Positions 34,961 through 42,532 of a stretch of 56,339 bases of DNA are shown here, one piece after another. The stretch covers positions 1-56,339 of the forward strand of contig JAFGWA010000086.1 in NCBI GenBank assembly GCA_016937715.1. Reading direction: 5' to 3'. How positions within the stretch are numbered: position 1 is the first letter of the stretch; each line of letters begins with the position of its first letter. The translations under genes and the position numbers were made by a program. The notes beneath the pieces are model-generated. The model was not told where the DNA came from. It searched no databases and saw nothing but the letters and a program-made list of their open reading frames with translations. This DNA comes from Candidatus Goldiibacteriota bacterium (GTDB lineage Bacteria; Oederibacteriota; PGYV01).

Positions 34961-34982
34961 GAGGCGCAATATATTGCGCCTC
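34961..34982. repeat. Perfect 22-bp palindrome (GAGGCGCAATA half-site)
   Basis: The sequence is a perfect inverted repeat with half-site GAGGCGCAATA, preceded by TGTA and followed by GCCG. A partial relative (GCGCAATGTATTGCGC) is at 36084-36099 and another of the same design (GAGACGAAAT halves) at 36133-36154. These look like dispersed REP-type palindromes. There is no T tract, so it is not a typical terminator. Confidence 0.6.
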
Positions 34983-35007
34983 GCCGTTGAATTGGAACTA
35001 AAGGTTT

Positions 35008-35039
35008 GGTAGACGCGGGTCTTTAGCCCGCGGCAGTTG
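35008..35039. repeat. REP-like palindrome (GGTAGACGCGGG type)
   Basis: GGTAGACGCGGGTCTTTAGC followed by CCGCGGCAGTTG forms a GC-rich hairpin (GCGGG/CCCGC) with conserved flanks GGTAG and GGCAGTTG. Relatives occur at 36185, 36246 (inverted), 42272, 45651 and 46082, all in intergenic DNA. The constant flanks with a varying stem suggest one dispersed family. Confidence 0.65.
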
Positions 35040-35102
35040 TATTTGCTGTTTATTTTTAATTCCAAGCCTTCAAGCGTCTAAGCCTCCAAGCATCCAACGC
35101 CA

Positions 35103-35306
35103 CAGGGGGTTGGGTATATTTTTTTAGCCCGCGCCGCAAATTGGTATTCTTGTATCGAAACAAATTTGAAATTATCAGTCAGGTTAATTCATTGGCAACC
35201 GGGAACTTCCAGCAAATACGGATTTGCCGGCGTTGCATTAAATCCCTACTGCTGCATACATACGGTATTTACGCGGCACGCACTGAAAAAACACACCCAA
35301 CCCCTG
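35103..35306. mobile_element. 204-bp MITE-like element with long imperfect terminal inverted repeats (copy A)
   Basis: The element opens with CAGGGGGTTGGGTATATTTT and closes with AACACACCCAACCCCTG. The inverted similarity extends about 45 bases inward (GGGT-T-TTTTTT-AG-C-CG-GCCGC). A second copy at 45822-46023 is 202 bp and matches along its whole length by eye (shared TGAAATTAT, CAGGTTAATTCATTGGCAA, ATACGGATTTGCCG, GCATTAAA). It has no convincing ORF. It could be a non-autonomous transposon or a structured RNA; no flanking target duplication was obvious. Confidence 0.6.
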
Positions 35307-35535
35307 TTTTGTCTTGGTATTTATGAAGTGGTAGATGCGGGTCTTTCCCGGCCGTCGCAGCAAGAACACTACTATGACGGAGATGGCAGTCCGCGTCAGT
35401 TTTTATTTATGGGATATGGGATAAAAGGTTATTGGATAAAATCTTATGTTTTCCTTTTAAATAGATGGAACTTTTTTTCCGCTTGTTCTGTCCTATTACA
35501 CAAGGGAATGATAAATACAAAGCGGAGGAAAGCGC

Positions 35536-35622
35536 ATGAAACTGTCAAAGGCCACGGTAAATGTTGTTCTGTTCATGCTGTTTATTTTTTTTATTTCAGC
35601 GTCATTTGCTTTTGTGAAATAG
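35536..35622 (+). CDS. 28-residue small membrane protein, hypothetical
   Basis: A short gene begins at ATG 35536, six bases after the strong ribosome site GCGGAGGA, and reads MKLSKATVNVVLFMLFIFFI, then SASFAFVK, before TAG. It has a basic N end and one hydrophobic helix of about 18 residues, so it is either a single-pass membrane peptide or a bare signal peptide. It is followed about 35 bases later by a good intrinsic terminator, which supports a discrete transcription unit. No family is recognised. The ribosome site and terminator are the main support. Confidence 0.5.
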   Translation: MKLSKATVNVVLFMLFIFFISASFAFVK

Positions 35623-35653
35623 ATAATTAACAGGGGTCGGGGAGATGTTTTGA

Positions 35654-35695
35654 AAAGGGCAGGGAAATTAAATTTTCTCTGCCCTTTTTGTTTTA
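35654..35695 (+). terminator. Intrinsic terminator after the 28-aa gene
   Basis: The arms AAAGGGCAGGGAAA and TTTTCTCTGCCCTTT pair with one G-T/mismatch step around an A/T-rich loop, and the stem runs directly into TTTTTGTTTT. It separates the small gene from the tRNA-Leu promoter. Confidence 0.75.
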
Positions 35696-35736
35696 AATCC
35701 CTGTCTTTCGCGGTTAATCACGGTAAATTTATACGC

Positions 35737-35765
35737 TTTACACAGGGTTAATTATGTGGTAAATC
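35737..35765 (+). promoter_or_regulatory. Probable tRNA-Leu promoter
   Basis: TTTACA (35737-35742) and TAAATC (35760-35765) are 17 bases apart. The predicted start near 35772 would give a 5' leader of about 16 bases before the tRNA. The -10 box is weaker than consensus; an overlapping TATATC (35769) is an alternative. Confidence 0.45.
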
Positions 35766-35787
35766 TTTATATCCCGTTTATATTTGT

Positions 35788-35873
35788 GCGGATGTGGCGG
35801 AATGGCAGACGCGCTAGTTTCAGGTACTAGTACCCGCAAGGGTGTGGGGGTTCAACTCCCCCCATCCGCACCA
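35788..35873 (+). tRNA. tRNA-Leu (anticodon CAG)
   Basis: An 86-base class II tRNA. The acceptor arms GCGGATG and CATCCGC pair fully and CCA is encoded. The anticodon stem CTAGT/ACTAG holds the loop TTCAGGT with anticodon CAG at 35821-35823. The long variable arm (ACCCGCAAGGGT) and the T arm (GGGGGTTCAACTCCCCC) are typical of tRNA-Leu. It reads CUG codons. Confidence 0.95.
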
Positions 35874-36150
35874 AATAAAAACCGAGGGACGGATGCACGG
35901 ATGGTCCGAGGGACGGAAGTAAAATCGGCGGCACGGCACTAAAACCCGAGGGACGGATGCACAGAGGGACAGAGGGATGGAAGTAAAGTCGGCGGTACGG
36001 CACTAAAACCTAATGGACGGATGCACAGAGGGATGGAAGTAAACCCGAAAATATCAAAAACAAATCTAAAAATATAAAACTAGCGCAATGTATTGCGCCT
36101 CTTCATTATTAAATTTATTTGATTTTAATGTAGAGACGAAATAAATTTCG
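35874..36150. repeat. Tandem degenerate GAGGGACGGATGCACAG repeats and palindromes
   Basis: Directly after the tRNA are three degenerate copies (about 35878, 35951 and 36013) of a unit containing GAGGGACGGATGCAC, GGGA-GGAAGTAAA and CGGCGG-ACGGCACTAAAAC, spaced about 60-75 bases apart. The stretch ends with the palindromes GCGCAATGTATTGCGC (36084-36099) and the GAGACGAAAT hairpin (36133-36154, followed by GTTTTTG). Related strings occur after 28983 and, inverted, at 36300, 42340, 45700 and 46200. I see no gene. Confidence 0.65.
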
Positions 36151-36184
36151 TCTCGTTTTTGTTTGTGTTTAGTATTAAAGGTAT

Positions 36185-36277
36185 GGTAGACGCGGGTCTT
36201 TCCCGAAGCTATGGCGGAGAAGGCAGTCCGCGTTTTCTTTTAATTCAACTGCCGCACCTTAAAAGGTGCGCCTACCA
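36185..36277. repeat. Pair of REP-like palindromes in opposite orientation
   Basis: GGTAGACGCGGGTCTTTCCC at 36185 is followed by AGGCAGTCCGCGTTTTC, and at 36246-36277 a reversed member (CAACTGCCGCACC...GGTGCGCCTACCA) faces it. The flanks CAACTGCC and CTACCA are the reverse complement of the GGTAG and GGCAGTTG flanks of other members. The two may fold together. Confidence 0.6.
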
Positions 36278-36299
36278 GATCTAAATCAAGACGTCAAAC

Positions 36300-36434
36300 C
36301 TCCGATCTTACTTCCGACCCTCCGACCCTCCGACCTTCCGTCCCTCCGACCTTCCGACCTTCCGACCTTCCGAGCTGCCGAGCTGCCGAGCTGCCGAGCT
36401 GCCGAGCTGCCGAGCTGCCGAGCTGCCGAGCTGC
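36300..36434. repeat. Octamer tandem array (CCGACCTT then CGAGCTGC)
   Basis: About eight degenerate octamers of the type CCGACCCT/CCGACCTT/CCGTCCCT (36300-36370) change abruptly into eight exact copies of CGAGCTGC (36371-36434). Single or reversed relatives (GGCAGCTCGG, GAGGGACGG) lie after 28983 and after the tRNA. The exact copies point to recent slippage expansion. An overlapping 61-codon open frame is only a by-product of the repeat. Confidence 0.9.
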
Positions 36435-36544
36435 CGTCTTTTATTGACTAAACAATAAAAATTGAATATAATAATAAAGGGAGTTTGTTTATAAGTAAAT
36501 GTAATTCCTGACAAGATATTTATATTTGTACGGGGAGAAAATAA

Positions 36545-38821
36545 ATGATTAAAAAGAATTTTACAGGGAAAATTTTATCTTTATTTATATTTATTCTTTT
36601 TTCTGCAGCTGCATACGCTGATAATCCTAAAATATTAAGTTATTCAATGGTGCCAACCAATCCGGGATTTGACGAGCCTTTTACGGTAACGGTTGAAGTC
36701 TGTCTTGGTGATAATACTGATAACGATATCCTTATTGCAGTTCACGACCAAAGCTCAAGAAAACCGCCTTCCACATTCGGTCAGTGGTTTCTTGTAAGCA
36801 ATGAAGGTATAGGTGTTCAGACATTAGGACCTGCTTCTTCATCCGGCGATAGGTTTGGCGATAATACCACAATGGGAGACGGACCTGTTTACGGCGACGT
36901 AATGGACTGCACAGACTGCGAAGGCGGAGAAGGGCAGAAAAAAACGGTTGTTTATAACCTTGTTATGCCTTCTGCCGATGATTTTTCAGGATGTAATCAG
37001 ACAAGTTTATATTTAAGTATAGTTGTGGAAAAAGCCCCGCTTAACAAAGATCATTGGGTAACACCTACGGCGCCCGCGTGCGGCGCCATAATGCTTCCTT
37101 TTAGTATTCCTGTTCCTCCCCCTTATCTTGATGTGCATAAAGCCGCGGAAGGTGTTGTTACAAAAGACGGCGACCAGCTTGTTTACACTATTAATTATAA
37201 ATATGCCAACGGCGGCCCTGTGACCATTACAGATGCTGTCCCCGCGGGAAGCCACCTTAGGTTTGTAAAAGCGGGGCCTGCGTTAAGGCTTTCAAGCGCA
37301 CCTGCTGTGGGTGCCACATCAGGCACGGTTACGTGGACGCTGCCGTCAAAGGCAGGCGTTCCCGGATATACAGAAGGAACTTTGTGGATAGTTTATGAAC
37401 TAAACGGGGATCATGATGTTACTCCGGCAACAATAGATAATACTGTAAACGCGGCTATGGGGACTTTGACTGACTCTTCAACGGTTTCAATTACAACAGG
37501 CCAGGCAACGCTGAACCTTGAAAAATCCCAAAGCGCGGATGTGTTGAATCAGGGAGACACAATAACCTATTATCTTGAATGGGAAGTAAACGGGATGGCT
37601 GTAAAAAATTACCATAATTTTGACGAGTTTACAGACGGTTCGGAATACTATGCAACCGCGCCTACAGGGTGGAGGCACATACCTGAAGACGGTTATAATG
37701 GAAGATGGCGTATGATTGATGATTGTGACACTGGCGACAACTATCTTCAGGGCAACAGATGGGATCCGACAGCCAGCGGGCATTATCCGTCGCTTGTTTT
37801 AGATGACGGAAGCGGAACCGATACAAGCGACCAGTTCTGCGAAGGTATGATAGTGACCGATGTAATTATTCAGGATGAAGGCTACAGCGGCGCGGACGCG
37901 ATGGTTATTATAAGGACAAACGGCCAGACCGGCACCGCGGCAAGGTCAATAGGCGTCGGTATTTCAATTGATGAGACGCCAGGCAACTTTTTTGTTCAAA
38001 AAGTTTATCCTGATATTCCGGCTGAAGTAAATCCGCCAAGAATGGGCCCTGTGTACGCAAGGCAGTGGTACAGGGTAAGGATAAATGTTATAAACGAAGC
38101 AACAGGGCAGAGGATTCAGGCTAAAGTCTGGCCAAGGGGCGACGCGGAGCCTGCAGGCTGGGATATTGATTATCTTGACACGTCAATGTACACCGCGGAT
38201 TGGGACTGCAGGGGAAGCGGGACTTATAATGACTGGCGCCCGGGGGTGGGCAATCAGGGCGGAGATGATGCGGCTTATCCTGTAAGCGACGGGTATGATA
38301 ATTTTGCGGTATATGTTCCCAAAAGCGTCTCTGACGGCAGGGTAATTGATGATATTCCCACGGGAGTCAACAGCCCTGTATGTTCGGGATGCACAGGCGG
38401 AGCTCCCTTTACGTGGAATCTTCCGGCCGGCATTTCAAATGACGCGGGTTCATTTACCTGGAGAGGTATTGTTGGAACCTGCGCCAACATAACAAACGTT
38501 GCAAGGATGGAAAGTACTAATAATGAGCCTATTGTATCAAATGAAACTATACTGCATGTGGGATGTATTGAAGCGTTGTCCGTCACTAAAACGGCAAACC
38601 CGAATGTAATAAAAGTGGGCGATACTGTTACATTTACAATATGCTGGGAAAATACAGGCGAACTTCCGTCAAATATAGTTATCAGAGACCCGATTCCGCC
38701 AAGGACCACTGTTATCAGTAACGGCGGGGGAACCGTCAGTGCCGGAACTATCAGATGGACCGTGAATAATTCACTGCCCGGAAGCGACGGGTGTTTTACC
38801 TGGACGGGAAGAATAGATTAA
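36545..38821 (+). CDS. Secreted DUF11-repeat protein without stalk or sorting domain
   Basis: The 758-residue protein starts at ATG 36545 after GGGGAGAAAATAA and has a signal peptide ending AAAYA. The first ~170 residues form an unassigned beta-rich domain. DUF11 domains (Ig-like, TIGR01451 type) open at DGDQLVYTINYKYANGG (near residue 215), QGDTITYYLEWEVNG (~335) and VGDTVTFTICWENTG (~705). The second is interrupted by an insert of roughly 230 residues (NFDEFTDGSEYYATAPTGWR, then a lectin-like sandwich with QWYRVRINVINEATGQRIQA) before it closes at SFTWRGIVGTCANITNVARM. The third stops at FTWTGRID, before its last strands, so the protein may have been cut short. It is followed in the same frame, after TAA and five codons, by the next gene. 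DUF11 proteins are usually surface spacers or adhesins; no catalytic domain is visible. Confidence 0.75.
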   Translation: MIKKNFTGKILSLFIFILFSAAAYADNPKILSYSMVPTNPGFDEPFTVTVEVCLGDNTDNDILIAVHDQSSRKPPSTFGQWFLVSNEGIGVQTLGPASSSGDRFGDNTTMGDGPVYGDVMDCTDCEGGEGQKKTVVYNLVMPSADDFSGCNQTSLYLSIVVEKAPLNKDHWVTPTAPACGAIMLPFSIPVPPPYLDVHKAAEGVVTKDGDQLVYTINYKYANGGPVTITDAVPAGSHLRFVKAGPALRLSSAPAVGATSGTVTWTLPSKAGVPGYTEGTLWIVYELNGDHDVTPATIDNTVNAAMGTLTDSSTVSITTGQATLNLEKSQSADVLNQGDTITYYLEWEVNGMAVKNYHNFDEFTDGSEYYATAPTGWRHIPEDGYNGRWRMIDDCDTGDNYLQGNRWDPTASGHYPSLVLDDGSGTDTSDQFCEGMIVTDVIIQDEGYSGADAMVIIRTNGQTGTAARSIGVGISIDETPGNFFVQKVYPDIPAEVNPPRMGPVYARQWYRVRINVINEATGQRIQAKVWPRGDAEPAGWDIDYLDTSMYTADWDCRGSGTYNDWRPGVGNQGGDDAAYPVSDGYDNFAVYVPKSVSDGRVIDDIPTGVNSPVCSGCTGGAPFTWNLPAGISNDAGSFTWRGIVGTCANITNVARMESTNNEPIVSNETILHVGCIEALSVTKTANPNVIKVGDTVTFTICWENTGELPSNIVIRDPIPPRTTVISNGGGTVSAGTIRWTVNNSLPGSDGCFTWTGRID

Positions 38822-38836
38822 AGGCAGGGTGATGAA

Positions 38837-41800
38837 GTGTTTAAAAGAAGCGGTATAAAAGCGCGCAGAGTGTTTTTGCTTGCCACGGCATTTATTGCGT
38901 TTTTTTCCGCGTACGCTTCAGCGGGCCTTAATATGCAGATTGCGGTATCAAATAATCCGGCAACTAATGACAGGATGAATATAGAAATATTTATTTATAA
39001 TACCGGAACAACGCCGGTGGATATAACAGGGTTATATGTCAGGGCGTGGTTTAACGGCACATTTACCCCTGCGGCTTCATGGTACAACCGTGACCTTCAG
39101 AATCCAAATCTTAGCAACGCGGTAACCGTAAATTCAACAACTGCCGTAATTCCGGAATGTATAGAAGCGGCTGACAGGATTGCAAACAGGTATATACAGC
39201 TTAACTTAAGCGCGGCTTCACAGCTTCAGCCCGGGCAAAATATACGGTTAAACGGCGCGATAAGCGGGGCTAATCCTTTTGATCCGGTGAATGATGATTA
39301 TTCAGGACACGGAGTGCTTGTAAAAGATGATTATAAATGGTTTGTTTTATATGACACGCTTGGTGTTGTTCTTGAAGAAACAGCGCCGGGAGTTACTGAT
39401 CCGGATACAGGAGCGGAGCCGTGTTCCATTCCGACTGCAACACCCACAAATACGTGGGAATCCGTAACAAATATTGTATGGATTGAAAACGCGCTTGGCA
39501 CACCTTTTATGACATCTGTTGCCACTGTGCAGATTCAGCCGCCGACACCGACGTTTACAAGGACTTCAACAAATTCAGCCACGCCTACAAGGACAAATAC
39601 CCAGACGGTTACATACACGCCCACAAGGTCAAGCACAATGACTGTTACCGCGTCTCCGACTGCCACTGTTACTTTTACAGCTACGGGTACAGTGACTTTT
39701 ACGGCTACCAGCACATCCACCGCCACCAGGACATCTACTGCCACATCAACTGTAACTTTTACGGCGACAGGGACGGTTACTTTTACCGCAACCCGCACTG
39801 CCACCGGAACGTCAACAGTAACCGTTACGCGTACTGTCACATCTACAAGTACGGCGACTCCTTTTAATACATTTACAAGTACTGCCACGGCAACGCCGAC
39901 AAGTACTGTCACAATAACAGCCACGCCTTCGGCAACAGTAACAGTCACGCGCACATCAACGCCTACTGCCACCACCACCATTACTTATACTGCCACTCCC
40001 ACAGTCACGTTCACGGCTACGGTTACTGTTACAAGGACCAACACGTCAACAAGAACAGCGACGCCGACAGCTACAAATACATTCTTTGACACAATGACCA
40101 ACACAAGGACGGTTACCCCTACCGCGACAATAACTGTTACTGCAACGGCAACTTCCACAGTCACGTTCACGCGTACAGCCACGGACACAAATACAAATAC
40201 CAGTACGCCCACCGATACAAATACCGCGACATTTACCAATACGCCCACGGATACATATACAAGCACATATACAAGGACGTTTACAGATACGCCCACAGAA
40301 ACCAGCACGCCAACCAACACAAATACATTCACCCATACCAATACTGTTCCGCCGTCTTCCACCGCCACAGACACATTCACTCAGACTTATACAAGGACTT
40401 ATACCAATACCCCAACAGAGACGTTTACTTTTACAAATACCTATACGCCCACAGACACAAGGACAAACACGCACACCAGGACGCATACAAATACGCATAC
40501 GCCCACTGAAATTTTTACGGATACCAATACGCCTACAGATACTTATACGCCCACATATACAAGAACGTTTACAAATACCCATACGGATACAAACACTCCG
40601 ACAAATACCAACACGCCCACGGACACTTACACGCCTACGTTTACAAGGACATTTACAAACACAAGGACCAACACAAACACTTATACAAATACCAATACGC
40701 CCACTGACACATACACGCCGACATTCACAAGGACATTTACAAATACAAGGACCAATACAAACACGCATACAAATACTAATACGCCCACTGACACATACAC
40801 GCCGACATTCACAAGGACATTTACAAATACAAGGACCAACACAAACACTTTCACAAATACCAATACGCCCACTGACACATACACGCCTACATTTACAAGG
40901 ACGTTTACAAACACAAGAACCAATACAAATACTTATACAAACACCAATACGCCGACTGACACATACACGCCAACGCATACAAGAACCTTTACTCATACAA
41001 GGACTCATACAAATACAAGGACCAATACAAATACTTATACAAACACCAATACGCCCACTGATACATACACGCCTACGCACACAAGGACGCATACGAATAC
41101 GAGAACCAATACAAACACTTTCACAAACACCAATACGCCTACTGACACATTCACTCCTACGCATACAAGGACCTTTACGCATACCAGAACGCATACAAAC
41201 ACAAGGACGAACACAAATACTTACACAAACACCAATACGCCCACTGATACATACACGCCCACCCATACACGGACGCAAACAAACACAAGGACTTATACAA
41301 ATACGCCCACAGTTACTAATACTTTCACGCATACTTTCACAAGGACCAATACGCGTACATTCACGAACACAAGGACGTTTACTAATACAAGGACATATAC
41401 TTTCACTCCTACATTTACACGAACGTTTACCCCCACGGTTACCAATACGTTTACAAAGACCTATACTTATTCGCATACACCCACGTTTACGAATACTTTC
41501 ACGGCAACATTTACCGCCACACCAATCCCCACTCCCGCCATGCTTGCGGTAGCTTTGTCTGTAACGGGCCAGAATCCCAGGCCGGGCGCGGAGATTAAAT
41601 ACAGGATGGAAATAATTAACCTTACAGGCTCGCCGGCTTATAATCTGCAGATAACAGCGCAGCTTATTGACGGCATAAGTTTTAAAAACACGGATTTCAG
41701 GACGGCATCAGATCCGGTTCAGACAGGAAATACCGTTGTGTTTATGCTTGACCCGTCTTATGTGCTGCCCGCGGGAGGGCAGATAACCCTTGATTATACA

Positions 41801-42196
41801 GTTACAATTAACAGAATTACGGCTGATTATATTGAAAGCAGCGTTGCAGTTAAATGGAATGATTCAGTCTTTACAAACACACAGAATCCGGACACGGCAT
41901 ATTCCAATACTGTGGTGTATCCTTTAATCGCTCCTGTGGTATTCCCGAATCCTGTCAGCATATCAAAGGTAAAAGACGGGCAGATGAAGGTAAACAATAT
42001 GGTGCCGCAGTCGGTCTTTGTAATTTATACGATTACCGGGGAACACGTAATTTCGTTAAAAGCGGAAAATACAAAAATATACTGGGATATGAAGAACGGG
42101 AACGGGACAAGGGTATCGCCCGGAATATACCTATATATAATCAGGAATAATTATTCAAAACAGCTGATAAAAGGGAAGATGTTCATTCAAAATTAA
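38837..42196 (+). CDS. Surface protein: CBM3-like head, ~660-residue Thr stalk, DUF11-like domain, sorting domain
   Basis: The start GTG 38837 follows GGGTGAT 15 bases after the upstream stop; the signal peptide ends YASA. The head (residues ~32-190) is a CBM3-like beta-sandwich related to the domains in the giant protein (FIYNTGTTPVDITGLYVRAW; NPFDPVNDDYSGHG; KWFVLYD). A Thr-alternating stalk (39538-41541) with 28-residue higher-order repeats follows, then a DUF11-like domain (GAEIKYRMEIINLTGSPAYN) and a T9SS-like C-terminal sorting domain (FPNPVSISKVKDGQMKVNN, later ITGEHVISLKAEN, SPGIYLYIIRNN, GKMFIQN). Residues 1-190 would be displayed at the tip to bind cellulose or similar glycan. The last ~230 residues closely match those of the protein at 42533. 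Stalk length is likely variable between strains. Confidence 0.85.
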   Translation: MFKRSGIKARRVFLLATAFIAFFSAYASAGLNMQIAVSNNPATNDRMNIEIFIYNTGTTPVDITGLYVRAWFNGTFTPAASWYNRDLQNPNLSNAVTVNSTTAVIPECIEAADRIANRYIQLNLSAASQLQPGQNIRLNGAISGANPFDPVNDDYSGHGVLVKDDYKWFVLYDTLGVVLEETAPGVTDPDTGAEPCSIPTATPTNTWESVTNIVWIENALGTPFMTSVATVQIQPPTPTFTRTSTNSATPTRTNTQTVTYTPTRSSTMTVTASPTATVTFTATGTVTFTATSTSTATRTSTATSTVTFTATGTVTFTATRTATGTSTVTVTRTVTSTSTATPFNTFTSTATATPTSTVTITATPSATVTVTRTSTPTATTTITYTATPTVTFTATVTVTRTNTSTRTATPTATNTFFDTMTNTRTVTPTATITVTATATSTVTFTRTATDTNTNTSTPTDTNTATFTNTPTDTYTSTYTRTFTDTPTETSTPTNTNTFTHTNTVPPSSTATDTFTQTYTRTYTNTPTETFTFTNTYTPTDTRTNTHTRTHTNTHTPTEIFTDTNTPTDTYTPTYTRTFTNTHTDTNTPTNTNTPTDTYTPTFTRTFTNTRTNTNTYTNTNTPTDTYTPTFTRTFTNTRTNTNTHTNTNTPTDTYTPTFTRTFTNTRTNTNTFTNTNTPTDTYTPTFTRTFTNTRTNTNTYTNTNTPTDTYTPTHTRTFTHTRTHTNTRTNTNTYTNTNTPTDTYTPTHTRTHTNTRTNTNTFTNTNTPTDTFTPTHTRTFTHTRTHTNTRTNTNTYTNTNTPTDTYTPTHTRTQTNTRTYTNTPTVTNTFTHTFTRTNTRTFTNTRTFTNTRTYTFTPTFTRTFTPTVTNTFTKTYTYSHTPTFTNTFTATFTATPIPTPAMLAVALSVTGQNPRPGAEIKYRMEIINLTGSPAYNLQITAQLIDGISFKNTDFRTASDPVQTGNTVVFMLDPSYVLPAGGQITLDYTVTINRITADYIESSVAVKWNDSVFTNTQNPDTAYSNTVVYPLIAPVVFPNPVSISKVKDGQMKVNNMVPQSVFVIYTITGEHVISLKAENTKIYWDMKNGNGTRVSPGIYLYIIRNNYSKQLIKGKMFIQN
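39538..41541 (+). repeat. (Thr-X)n stalk with 84-bp higher-order repeats
   Basis: Roughly 660 residues with Thr at almost every second position. The first third is TAT/TVT-rich. From about 40600 to 41290 an 84-bp (28-residue) unit, TNTNTPTDTYTPTFTRTFTN plus TRTNTNTY, repeats at least six times, with the spacing checked as 84 bp between 40685 and 40769. Some units carry an inserted THTRTHTNTR block. A break at VPPSSTATD (about 40345) is shared with the stalk at 43561. Confidence 0.9.
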
Positions 42197-42532
42197 TAAA
42201 AAGTATTTAGTACGCATCTAGGCTTGTATCTGGCCTCCGCTACTCAACCTTACCGGGCTTGGGTATATGCAGTGGTAGGCGCGTCCTTTTAGGGCGCGGC
42301 AGTTGAATTGATATTTGATTTTGTTTCCTTCTCTCTGTCCTTCGTGTTTGTCTTGACGGTTACGCTTCTGCTTAACTGCCTATAGCTTAAGCCGCTGCTC
42401 TTGTAACCTCCGTCCCTTTTTGATTAAACGTTAAATCAAAATACCATGCCGTTTTACATTATGAAATAGACTTCCGAAATGCCTTGTGAGATAATATATT
42501 TAAAGGAATTTATTAATATAAAAGAGGTCGGT
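42197..42532. other. Intergenic region with dispersed repeats, no gene
   Basis: The gap holds CCGGGCTTGGGTATAT (42253-42268), which resembles the first bases of the 204-bp element but lacks its remainder. It also holds a REP-like hairpin (42272-42307: GGTAGGCGCGTCCTTTTAGG, GCGCGGCAGTTGAATT), CTCTGTCCTTCGTG text repeats, and CTTAACTGCCTATAGCTTAA (42371-42390), which recurs at 45741 and 46181. No promoter stood out before the gene at 42533. Confidence 0.65.

Noticed and set aside
35166-35630. A 154-codon open frame on the plus strand
   Set aside because: It runs across the 204-bp inverted-repeat element and into the 28-aa gene in another frame. The product has no recognisable domain, and its N half would be encoded by the repeat itself.
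36133-36154. The GAGACGAAAT hairpin followed by GTTTTTG as a terminator
   Set aside because: It could stop transcription, but its TGTAGAG flank and design match the other dispersed palindromes (34961-34982), and no gene ends just before it, so I list it as a repeat.
36300-36434. Short direct repeats considered as a CRISPR array
   Set aside because: The units are 8 bp and directly abutting with no unique spacers, and there are no cas genes.
36266-36451. A 61-codon open frame with RAAELPSC repeats
   Set aside because: It is generated by the octamer array CGAGCTGC and has no ribosome site or conserved context.
40046-41476. A 476-residue open frame on the minus strand and several similar ones across the stalk regions
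   Set aside because: They arise from the regular ACN-NNN codon pattern of the Thr stalks, which avoids stops in other frames. Their products are low-complexity Cys/Arg/Gly or Val-alternating strings with no ribosome site.
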